From contig JALHJD010000011.1 in assembly GCA_022837185.1 (NCBI GenBank), positions 1 through 24,803 of the forward strand: a stretch of DNA of 24,803 nt. Reading direction: 5' to 3'. Below the pieces are notes generated by a model. That model saw only the letters and a program-made list of their open reading frames with translations, did no database searches and was not told the origin of the DNA. Of this stretch, positions 15,822 through 21,946 are shown piece by piece. Numbering within the stretch: position 1 is the first letter of the stretch; every line of letters begins with the position of its first letter. A program made the position numbers and the translations under genes. This DNA comes from Desulfobacteraceae bacterium. Its GTDB lineage: Bacteria > Desulfobacterota > Desulfobulbia > Desulfobulbales > Desulfobulbaceae.

Positions 15822-16472
15822 CTATTCCCACTCGGCCTTCACCCTGGTGATGATCTTCTGGATCAACTGCAGTTTGTTTTTCGGGCAGACGCCGATCAGG
15901 GGGACACCCTGATCAACGCTCTCACCGGGCTTGAAATAGACCGAATGAATGATGCCGGCCTCCCCGGTGTAATATACCGGAGTGTCGCGCTTCATGAGCG
16001 ACATGGTGATTATTTCATCCCCCGGCTGGATAAAGACGGACCGGGCCCCTTTCTGATCGATCCGGGACTGGACGTCCAGGGAAAAATAATATCTGGCCCG
16101 TTCCGGGGCGGGGAAAATATACAGGACCTCCTGGAGAATCGATTCGATAATCTCTTTTTTCTTCAGGGGATGGCGGATGGTCATCAATTTTTCGCCCGCC
16201 TCGACAAACTCTCCTCCCAGTTCGCCTCTCAGTTCGGACACCACCCCGTTTGTCTGGGAATGGATCATTTTGGCATTCCGCTCCCTGGTGATCTCGTACA
16301 GGGGTGTGCCCGGCACCTGCTTCCATTCCCCGGTGGGGCCTTCCACTTTCGACCCTTCCTCGACGAGATATCGAACCTGTCCCGCATGGATGGTGTGGAT
16401 ATCCACGTAATGAAACGGATCGGATCGATAGCGGCTGATTATTTCATCAAAATGAATTTCCTGTTGCGTCAC
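15822..16472 (-). CDS. Biotinyl/lipoyl-domain protein, candidate biotin carrier
   Basis: The 216-residue protein starts at GTG (16472). Its C-terminal part, roughly residues 148-195, aligns without gaps to biotin carboxyl carrier domains: PGDEIITMSLMK, then eleven residues, then GIIHSVYFKPGESVDQGVPL. Lys161 in SLMKR falls exactly where the biotinylated lysine of EAMKM lies, with the same spacing to the conserved glycines on both sides. An earlier stretch (residues about 55-100) looks like a second, shorter hammerhead fold, with AKMIHS, NGVVSEL and GGEFVEAGEKLMTI. The remainder is unassigned. The biotin ligase gene lies 84 bases downstream. I infer that this protein may be the ligase's substrate and a carboxylase subunit, but no carboxylase gene is in view. 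A structural, unmodified lipoyl-like domain, as in HlyD proteins, is the alternative. Confidence 0.65.
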   Translation of the reverse strand: MTQQEIHFDEIISRYRSDPFHYVDIHTIHAGQVRYLVEEGSKVEGPTGEWKQVPGTPLYEITRERNAKMIHSQTNGVVSELRGELGGEFVEAGEKLMTIRHPLKKKEIIESILQEVLYIFPAPERARYYFSLDVQSRIDQKGARSVFIQPGDEIITMSLMKRDTPVYYTGEAGIIHSVYFKPGESVDQGVPLIGVCPKNKLQLIQKIITRVKAEWE

Positions 16473-16550
16473 GGGATTCTCTTATTTTTCCTGACACTGC
16501 CAATACATTTGCTGAGGATTGGCGGTCACCACGATTTGTTGACAACTGAT

Positions 16551-16581
16551 AAAAAACCAACCCGGCTGAATAAACAGGCCG
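16551..16581 (-). terminator. Weak terminator-like hairpin downstream of the anchored-protein gene
   Basis: On the minus strand a six-pair stem with one bulged base (16563-16581, loop 16569-16574) is followed, after six bases, by six T residues (16551-16556). It lies in the 241-base gap between two minus-strand genes. The spacing between stem and T-run is longer than ideal. Confidence 0.3.
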
Positions 16582-16713
16582 ACGATTCAACCCCGGCCAT
16601 GGCACTGAATGGACAACGGGGCAAGACAATGCGGAGTGCATCGCACCTGATCCGGATGAACTTCGGCCGCGCCGAAAGAACGGAATTCACATTTGAACAA
16701 ATGCCAAGGACCG

Positions 16714-17223
16714 TCAGTGCCCCCCGGCTTCACCCCCCTGGCCGCCGTCGTGGCCCTTGGGCTCGACCCGGTGCACGGTAAAAAACGGTTCGCTGACGGG
16801 CTGCAGGTCGGCAATCTCGCAGTTCAACGTGTGGGATCTGGTGTTGACATACCGCCTTTGGGCCCTGGATATCGCCACTTCACCGCCGGCAGGCACCACT
16901 TCGTTCAGCAGCCACCATTTCCGGTCCACGTAGTTGTTGTCTGCATCGTAAAATTCACACAGTATCCGTATATTGCGGATATCGTGGCCCGAGTTGTTGC
17001 GAATCTCAAAATCGGCCTCAACCACCCGGTCGAGGGTTTCCCCGAGCTGGTATCCGGTCAGCTGGACGTCCGGCAGCAGAGGCGCGGCTTCGGCCGACGG
17101 CCGCGGTTCGCCGACAAGCAGTCCCTTGGGAGTCAGCGCCGAACCGATTTTCGCCACCCCAAAAATGGCCACAATTCCCAGAAACACACACAATGCCAGA
17201 TTGGCCCAGAAATCTTTGGTCAT
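16714..17223 (-). CDS. Membrane-anchored extracytoplasmic protein, function unknown
   Basis: The 169-residue protein has one N-terminal hydrophobic anchor (about residues 6-28, FWANLALCVFLGIVAIFGVA) and an outside domain. The segment from about residue 65 to 145 is rich in beta strands: VEADFEIRNNSGHDIRNIRI, CEFYDADNNYVDRK and AISRAQRRYVNT. This resembles the FxLyD/DUF-type immunoglobulin-like folds that describe differences in attached moieties, but I cannot assign a family with certainty. The tail is glycine- and histidine-rich. The start at 17223 has an excellent ribosome site (GGAGG five bases upstream). A sigma70-like promoter lies 48 bases upstream of the ATG. The next minus-strand gene is 241 bases downstream, with a weak terminator-like element between, so it may be transcribed alone. 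Confidence 0.75.
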   Translation of the reverse strand: MTKDFWANLALCVFLGIVAIFGVAKIGSALTPKGLLVGEPRPSAEAAPLLPDVQLTGYQLGETLDRVVEADFEIRNNSGHDIRNIRILCEFYDADNNYVDRKWWLLNEVVPAGGEVAISRAQRRYVNTRSHTLNCEIADLQPVSEPFFTVHRVEPKGHDGGQGGEAGGH

Positions 17224-17270
17224 CCTGCCCTCCTTGCGTCCTGACTGTTCACGAATTTGTCCAATCAAAA

Positions 17271-17299
17271 TGTATACTTTCAGTTTGACAAGTTCGCAA
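17271..17299 (-). promoter_or_regulatory. Candidate promoter for the anchored-protein gene
   Basis: On the minus strand TTGCGA (17294-17299) and TATACA (17271-17276) are 17 bases apart. Transcription would start near 17264, about 41 bases before the ATG at 17223. Confidence 0.45.
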
Positions 17300-17370
17300 G
17301 GCTATTTTACACCTGATGCGATCGCCTGCCCCCCGGGGAATGCTTAAGAATAAAACGTATGAAGATTTTA

Positions 17371-17398
17371 TTGACAAGGAACACTCCGGGTTTACTAT
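17371..17398 (+). promoter_or_regulatory. Upstream promoter candidate (P1) before the SLOG gene
   Basis: A consensus TTGACA (17371-17376) is followed after 16 bases by TACTAT (17393-17398). Transcription from here would start near 17405, immediately before the terminator hairpin at 17409-17431. Confidence 0.4.
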
Positions 17399-17408
17399 AG
17401 AAAAATAT

Positions 17409-17431
17409 CCCGCCCGGCGGCGGGTTTTTTT
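17409..17431 (+). terminator. Intrinsic terminator with no plus-strand gene upstream
   Basis: CCCGCC (17409-17414) pairs perfectly with GGCGGG (17419-17424) across a four-base loop, followed at once by seven T residues (17425-17431). This is a textbook intrinsic terminator on the plus strand. The nearest upstream plus-strand gene is recO, which ends more than 2.6 kb away. The element therefore ends a short unannotated transcript or attenuates the leader of the SLOG gene. The T-rich flank on the other strand (ATATTTTTC) could let it work both ways. Confidence 0.65.
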
Positions 17432-17455
17432 CAAGGCGAGCAGAGAATAACCAGG

Positions 17456-17483
17456 CTGACCATGGACGAGGGGCCTGTATAAA
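17456..17483 (+). promoter_or_regulatory. Downstream promoter candidate (P2) for the SLOG gene
   Basis: CTGACC (17456-17461) and TATAAA (17478-17483) are 16 bases apart. Transcription would start near 17490 and give a leader of about 21 bases, which just includes the GGGG ribosome site. It lies downstream of the terminator at 17409-17431. Confidence 0.45.
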
Positions 17484-17510
17484 CCCGACCAATTACAACA
17501 GGGGAAAGAC

Positions 17511-18059
17511 ATGAAGAGTGAAGAGTGTACACTGTACCACGGCGGCCTCAAGGGGGCGGAATCCCTGTTCGGCGAGACGGCTGAAAAATATGGCGTCAAT
17601 GAGGTCGTTTTCACCTTTGAGGGACACCGGCTCAACCGGGAAAAGAACCTGGTCGTGCTCAGCGAAACGGATCTGCAGCGGGGCGACATCAGCATGGAGA
17701 TCGCCTCCCGGATGATGAACCGGACCTACTATGAGACCGAAAAAATACGCAAGGTCCTGCAGACCATCTTTCACATGGTCAACAAGGGGCATCAGGTCTT
17801 TGTCGTCGGGACCATCCTCGACGACAAGTCGGTCAAGGGCGGGACCGGCTGGGCGGTTGAACTGGCCAAACTGTTCAACCGGCCCCTGCACGTGTTCGAT
17901 CAGAAAAACAGCAGCTGGTTTACCTGGGGTGACGGCTCCTGGAACAAGGATGAACCGCTTATCAGGTACACTACGTTCGTCGGTTCAGGGACGCGCTACC
18001 TCAGTGATGAGGGCAGAGCGGCCATCGAAAAACTGTTTGCCGACTCCTTCGGCGGATAA
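17511..18059 (+). CDS. YpsA/SLOG-like Rossmann-fold protein
   Basis: The 182-residue soluble protein carries LYHGGLKGAESLFGETAEKY near its N-terminus, which resembles the glycine-rich GGAxG motif of the SLOG superfamily (YpsA, LOG, DprA-related nucleotide-binding proteins). A second conserved-looking block, SVKGGTGWAVELAKLFNRPL then HVFDQKNSSWFTW, matches what I recall of the YpsA-type branch. SLOG proteins bind nucleotides or nucleotide-derived ligands and are often linked to stress or defence. No ligand or partner can be read from this sequence. The ATG at 17511 follows GGGG by six bases. It stands alone, with a terminator and two promoter candidates in front and a strong hairpin behind. 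Confidence 0.65.
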   Translation: MKSEECTLYHGGLKGAESLFGETAEKYGVNEVVFTFEGHRLNREKNLVVLSETDLQRGDISMEIASRMMNRTYYETEKIRKVLQTIFHMVNKGHQVFVVGTILDDKSVKGGTGWAVELAKLFNRPLHVFDQKNSSWFTWGDGSWNKDEPLIRYTTFVGSGTRYLSDEGRAAIEKLFADSFGG

Positions 18060-18069
18060 CAGACTCCCC

Positions 18070-18098
18070 CGGGCGGTCGGAACGCCTTCGACCGCCCG
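18070..18098 (+). terminator. Strong hairpin after the SLOG gene
   Basis: Ten bases (CGGGCGGTCG, 18070-18079) pair perfectly with CGACCGCCCG (18089-18098) across a nine-base loop, 11 bases after the stop. No T-run follows directly, although the region from about 18115 is T-rich. It is a likely 3' end. Confidence 0.5.
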
Positions 18099-18164
18099 CT
18101 CCCACGTAGATCTCCTTGTCTTTCCGTTCTTTTGCGCGTTCAGACAAAAAATCCATCATTCATA

Positions 18165-18193
18165 TTGCAAAACGTCTGTATTGAGGTTATAGG
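18165..18193 (+). promoter_or_regulatory. Candidate promoter for the M23 peptidase-bactofilin pair
   Basis: TTGCAA (18165-18170) and TATAGG (18188-18193) are 17 bases apart. A second overlapping possibility is TTGAGG (18181-18186) with TATATG (18204-18209), also 17 bases apart. Both are 4/6-type matches in the -10 box. The leader would be 60 to 80 bases. Confidence 0.35.
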
Positions 18194-18278
18194 AATTCAG
18201 TTCTATATGGAGTAGGGATAAAATGATATCCACCACTGGTTGCGCTAAGCCGGCCACGAATTCCCTTCAAGCAGTTGC

Positions 18279-19154
18279 ATGCCGAACCAGAAAGTTCATA
18301 TCATTATTACCGGTGAAGCAGGACGCGGGCGTTCCTTCGCCTTCCATAAAAAAACCATCCGCAACGCCTGTATTATCGGCCTTCTCTTTGCTGTGGTCCT
18401 GACCGCCGGTTCCATCACCGGCCTCGCCCTGTACCAGGAATATGTCTCCCTCGCATCCCGGACAGCCAAACTGGACTCGGAGCTTTCCGTCACCTCCGCC
18501 ATTCTGGAAAACATTCGGGCGGAGAAGGAGCGGCTCGAACAGGACCGGGAGCATCTCCTCGAGAACAGCATCAGCCGCCTGGATGAACGCAGCAGAATCA
18601 TTCAGGAGATCATGCAGGACATCGGAGTGGAAATCGACGACGTCTCCGACCACCGGGGCGGCCCCTACATAGCGCTTGAAAAGGATTACGGCGAGCACCT
18701 CCTTGAGTTGACCGACCGCTACGTCGAGGTGTTGAAAAAAATCCCCCTCGGCCGCCCCGTTCCGGGAAAGATCAGTTCCAAATTCGGCAGTCGTGTTGAT
18801 CCCCTCAACAGGAAAAAAGCCTTTCATCCAGGCATAGATTTCAGGGGCAACACCGGCGATCCAATCCAGGCAACAGCCGACGGCGTTGTCAAGGAAGCGT
18901 CCCGCAACAAGGTCCTCGGCCGTTACGTCATTGTCAGCCACGGCAACGGTTTTGAAACAATTTTCGCCCACATGCATAAAACCATGGTGAAAACGGGCGA
19001 AGAGGTCAAGCGGGGACAGGTCATCGGCCAGATCGGCAATACCGGACGGAGCACCGGATCTCATCTTCACTATGGCATCCAGCTCCAGGGCAAATCCATC
19101 GATCCCGGGAAATATCTTCAGGTTGCCGCCAGCTCCCTTGGCGGCGGCAGTTGA
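18279..19154 (+). CDS. M23 family metallopeptidase (LytM-type murein endopeptidase), membrane anchored
   Basis: The 291-residue protein has an N-terminal membrane segment (residues about 30-52, ACIIGLLFAVVLTAGSITGL), followed by a coiled coil (about 60-120: LENIRAEKERLEQDREHLLE). The M23 domain occupies about residues 165-280. Zinc ligands are visible as HPGIDF (HxxxD) and the HLH of GSHLHYGIQ, with the catalytic-region histidine in IFAHMHKT. SSKFGSRVDPLN is the usual domain start. It would cut peptide cross-links in peptidoglycan from the periplasmic side, or activate an amidase through the coiled coil. The ribosome site before the ATG is weak. The bactofilin gene follows after 26 bases, a pairing found in many bacteria where bactofilin positions the peptidase and shapes the cell. 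Confidence 0.9.
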   Translation: MPNQKVHIIITGEAGRGRSFAFHKKTIRNACIIGLLFAVVLTAGSITGLALYQEYVSLASRTAKLDSELSVTSAILENIRAEKERLEQDREHLLENSISRLDERSRIIQEIMQDIGVEIDDVSDHRGGPYIALEKDYGEHLLELTDRYVEVLKKIPLGRPVPGKISSKFGSRVDPLNRKKAFHPGIDFRGNTGDPIQATADGVVKEASRNKVLGRYVIVSHGNGFETIFAHMHKTMVKTGEEVKRGQVIGQIGNTGRSTGSHLHYGIQLQGKSIDPGKYLQVAASSLGGGS

Positions 19155-19180
19155 TCGGGAGCAGGTGAAAGGCAGTGGCC

Positions 19181-19606
19181 ATGGGGCTGTTCAGGAAAAA
19201 AAATTCGCTGCGCACGGCGGCCGCTCCATCCGATGGAGCCATTTCATCCATCCTTTCCAAGGACATGCGGCTGGCCGGCGAACTCAGTTTCAAGGGCAAG
19301 GCCCGGATCGACGGAACCGTCGAGGGCAACATCAGGGGAGAGCATCTTGTCCTGAGCGAGACCGGCAAGGTCTACGGCGACCTTGAAGTGATCAGTCTGA
19401 TCTGCCACGGCTTCATAGAAGGCAACGTCAAGGCCCAGCAGGTGACCACCCTGAGCACCGCGTCCCTGAAGGGCAATCTCACCGCGGCCAGCCTGACCGT
19501 GGAGCCCGGCGCCAGGCTGAACGGAGAAATCACCTCCCCGTCGCAGGAGACTGCGAAAAACACCCCCTCCCCGCCGGTCAAGCAGGCTCCGGGCAAGCAA
19601 GAGTAA
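19181..19606 (+). CDS. Bactofilin (polymer-forming cytoskeletal protein)
   Basis: The 141-residue protein has a short basic N-terminus (MGLFRKKNSL), a central bactofilin (DUF583/CcmA) domain of about residues 23-120, and a disordered Pro/Lys-rich tail. The repeated beta-helix pattern is easy to see: GELSFKGKARIDGTVEGNI, ETGKVYGDLEV, GFIEGNVKA, ASLKGNLTA and GARLNGEI, each a rung with a small residue and a glycine. Bactofilins polymerise without nucleotide and form membrane-associated scaffolds. The start at 19181 has AAGG eight bases upstream; a GTG two codons earlier (19175) is possible. It lies directly after the M23 peptidase gene, and its stop is only six bases from the convergent mnmE stop. 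Confidence 0.92.
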   Translation: MGLFRKKNSLRTAAAPSDGAISSILSKDMRLAGELSFKGKARIDGTVEGNIRGEHLVLSETGKVYGDLEVISLICHGFIEGNVKAQQVTTLSTASLKGNLTAASLTVEPGARLNGEITSPSQETAKNTPSPPVKQAPGKQE

Positions 19607-19612
19607 AATCCA

Positions 19613-21004
19613 TTACTTGCCGATGCAGAATTCGGCAAATATCCTGTCCAGTACATCATCCGGAGTCGTCAGCCCGACAATGTCCCCCAGGCAGTCGAGG
19701 GCGGCCTGCGCCTCCACCGCCAGCAGGTCGACCGTGACTCCGGCGCTAAGGGCTGTCCGCAGCCGCCGGCAGGCGGCCAGCGACTCCTCCAGCACCAGCC
19801 GGTGCCGGACGTTGGGGGCGCAGGGCTCCCGCTCCTGCAGGGCGGCGCTGTCCCCCATGATATGCGTGTAAATGGCACTCTGCAGGTCAGTCAAACCCTC
19901 ATGACTGCGGGCGGATATCCTGACCAGGGGGTCGGCGGAAAAAACCGCTTCCGCTGCCTCTACCCCTTCCTCGCCGGCGATATCGATCTTGTTGAGGACG
20001 ACTATCCGGTCGACGTCACCGAGAGAGGAATAGAGTTCCCTGTCCTGGGCGGTCAGCGGGGCTGCCGCATCGACCATGAACAGGACCAGATCGGCCTCGC
20101 GCACCTTTCTGCGGGCCCGCTGGATGCCGAGCTCCTCGATGGACTCCGCTTCAGACCTGATGCCGGCCGTATCGACTATCCGGGCCGGGACGCCGTTGAT
20201 GGAGATGACTTCTTCTATGGTATCCCGGGTGGTCCCGGGAATGGGGGTGACAAGGGCCCTGTCCTCCTGCAGCAGGGCATTGAGCAGGCTTGATTTTCCC
20301 ACATTGGGAAGCCCGGCGATGACGATGCTGATCCCCTCGCGAATGATCCTGCCCCGGTCGGCCAGGCCAATGAGCCCAGAGAGGGGTGCTTCAACCTGCT
20401 GTTCGAGTTTGGTCAGAATGGCCTGGGAATCGATCAGCTCGACATCGTCATCGGGAAAGTCTATGGCCACCTCCAGGACCGCCAGGATCTCGACCAGGGC
20501 CTGCCGCAGGGCTTCGATCCGCTGATAAAGGCTTCCCTGCAGTTGGCCGACGGCCAGCTGCATCCCGGTGTCGGTCCTGGCCCGCAGCAGGTCGATCACC
20601 GCCTCAGCCCGGGTCAGATCGATCCGTCCGGCCAGGAAAGCCCGCTTGGTGAATTCACCCGCTTCGGCGGCCCGGGCACCTTTCCTGAGTATTTCCCCGA
20701 GGATGGCGGAAAGCACAAGGTAACTGCCGTGACTGTGCAGTTCGACTATGTCTTCGCGGGTATAGGTGTTCGGGGCCTTCATGTAGACGGCCAGCACCTC
20801 GTCCAGCACCTTGCCGGCAGCGTCGCGCACGGTCCCGTAATACAGGGTATGGCTCCTGAATGTCTCCCGCGGCTTGTTCGGGGTGAAGAGCGCCCGCAGG
20901 ATGGGGTGCGCCTCGGGGCCGCTGATGCGGACTATGCCGATGCCGCCCACCCCGGGAGGGGTAGCTATCGCGGCGATCGTCTCACTTTGCCGCCTGCCCG
21001 CCAC
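19613..21004 (-). CDS. mnmE: tRNA modification GTPase MnmE
   Basis: The 463-residue protein has the full MnmE layout: an N-terminal folate-binding domain beginning ETIAAIATPPGVGGIGIVRI, a helical domain, and an inserted G domain. G1 is GLPNVGKSSLLN (about residue 222), G2 lies in PGTTRDTI, G3 is DTAG and G4 is NKID. The C-terminal CIGK motif carries the functional cysteine. With MnmG it installs the carboxymethylaminomethyl group on U34 of certain tRNAs, using GTP hydrolysis driven by potassium-dependent dimerisation. The start is GTG at 21004, with GAGG eight bases upstream; it overlaps the jag coding end by 23 bases, which suggests coupled translation. It ends the rpmH-mnmE cluster. Confidence 0.96.
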   Translation of the reverse strand: MAGRRQSETIAAIATPPGVGGIGIVRISGPEAHPILRALFTPNKPRETFRSHTLYYGTVRDAAGKVLDEVLAVYMKAPNTYTREDIVELHSHGSYLVLSAILGEILRKGARAAEAGEFTKRAFLAGRIDLTRAEAVIDLLRARTDTGMQLAVGQLQGSLYQRIEALRQALVEILAVLEVAIDFPDDDVELIDSQAILTKLEQQVEAPLSGLIGLADRGRIIREGISIVIAGLPNVGKSSLLNALLQEDRALVTPIPGTTRDTIEEVISINGVPARIVDTAGIRSEAESIEELGIQRARRKVREADLVLFMVDAAAPLTAQDRELYSSLGDVDRIVVLNKIDIAGEEGVEAAEAVFSADPLVRISARSHEGLTDLQSAIYTHIMGDSAALQEREPCAPNVRHRLVLEESLAACRRLRTALSAGVTVDLLAVEAQAALDCLGDIVGLTTPDDVLDRIFAEFCIGK

Positions 21005-21923
21005 TCTGGCGACCTCTTCGCCTCGGACCGGATTTGCGATTCTTGCCGGGTTTGTATATCAGCACCTTTTTGAACAGGCCGTCCCCGACGCTTCTCGACC
21101 TCACTTCCTTGTCATCCTGCAGGGCCACATGCACGACCCTGCGCTCCGAAGGATTCAGGGCGGGAATCGACCTGGTCTTGCCGTCCTCCTTCACCTGTTC
21201 GGCAAACTCGAGGGCAGTCTTTTTCAGCTCTTCATTCCTGCGCTCGCGAAAATTCCCGGCATCGATGTCGATGCTGAAGCGTTCGGGGAGCTCCCTGGCC
21301 ATCATTTTCCGGATCAGATAGAGCAGGCTGTCAAGGGTCCTGCCTTCCGGGCCGATGATCTGCTCCTCGTAGGCGCCGCTGATGTGGCATTGCACGCTGC
21401 CGTCGGCGAACTTGACCGCAACCGTCGATTCGAGGCCCATATGCCGCAGCAGTTGATCAAGATGGCTGCGGACGGATTCAAGCGCTTCCTCGCTTGGCGG
21501 CTCAGGGGTTTCCTCTTCACCGGCTCCTCTTGATTCAACCGGTACCGTTTCGGCCAGATCCTTCTCTTCGATCACCGGCGGCCGCTTTTTTTCCGTCCGG
21601 GCCGGGACGGGCACAGGCTCTTCCGCCTCCCCGCCGGCGCCGGCCAAATCCTCGAGCTTCCGCTCCTTTTCCGCCTGGCGCTCGGCCTGTTCGGCTGCGG
21701 GACGACGCTTCCTGCTTCTTCCGGTTTCCGGCTCCCCTCCGGCCTCGCTCTGCTTGAGGCTCGCCCTGATATGGGCCCGCTTTTTACACAACCCGAAAAT
21801 CCCGGCGGAACCGGTTGCCAGGACCTCGATGTCAAGGTTTTCCTGGGAGGTGCCGAATTCGGCGCAGGCCTGGCGGATGGCTTCGGCAACGCTCTTGCTG
21901 TAAAAATCCTTCGCTCTTGTCAT
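20982..21923 (-). CDS. jag: RNA-binding protein Jag/KhpB (Jag-N, KH, R3H domains)
   Basis: The 313-residue protein has three parts. Jag_N is at residues 1-55 (FYSKSVAEAIRQACAEFG, then GSAGIFGLCKKRAHI). A long charged, Ala/Glu/Pro-rich linker covers about 56-165. The KH domain (GPEGRTLDSLLYLIRKMM) and the R3H domain (NPSERRVVHVAL with the R-x3-H motif) fill the rest. Such proteins bind RNA and, in Firmicutes, form KhpA/KhpB complexes that affect cell division and envelope genes; the role in this lineage is not established. It follows yidC by 23 bases, as in many genomes. The ATG at 21923 has AGGAA about ten bases upstream; a longer reading would run back into yidC. Confidence 0.93.
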   Translation of the reverse strand: MTRAKDFYSKSVAEAIRQACAEFGTSQENLDIEVLATGSAGIFGLCKKRAHIRASLKQSEAGGEPETGRSRKRRPAAEQAERQAEKERKLEDLAGAGGEAEEPVPVPARTEKKRPPVIEEKDLAETVPVESRGAGEEETPEPPSEEALESVRSHLDQLLRHMGLESTVAVKFADGSVQCHISGAYEEQIIGPEGRTLDSLLYLIRKMMARELPERFSIDIDAGNFRERRNEELKKTALEFAEQVKEDGKTRSIPALNPSERRVVHVALQDDKEVRSRSVGDGLFKKVLIYKPGKNRKSGPRRRGRQSGGQAAK

Positions 21924-21946
21924 AAATTGTTTCCTCGTACTCGTGA

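Noticed and set aside
16662..16676. Six-bp hairpin TTCGGC/GCCGAA after the anchored-protein gene
   Set aside because: There is no T-run on either side and the loop is only three bases. The element at 16551-16581 is a better terminator candidate.
15810..16781. 323-codon plus-strand frame over the biotinyl-domain gene
   Set aside because: The minus-strand protein shows a clear biotinyl domain; the plus frame shows nothing recognisable.
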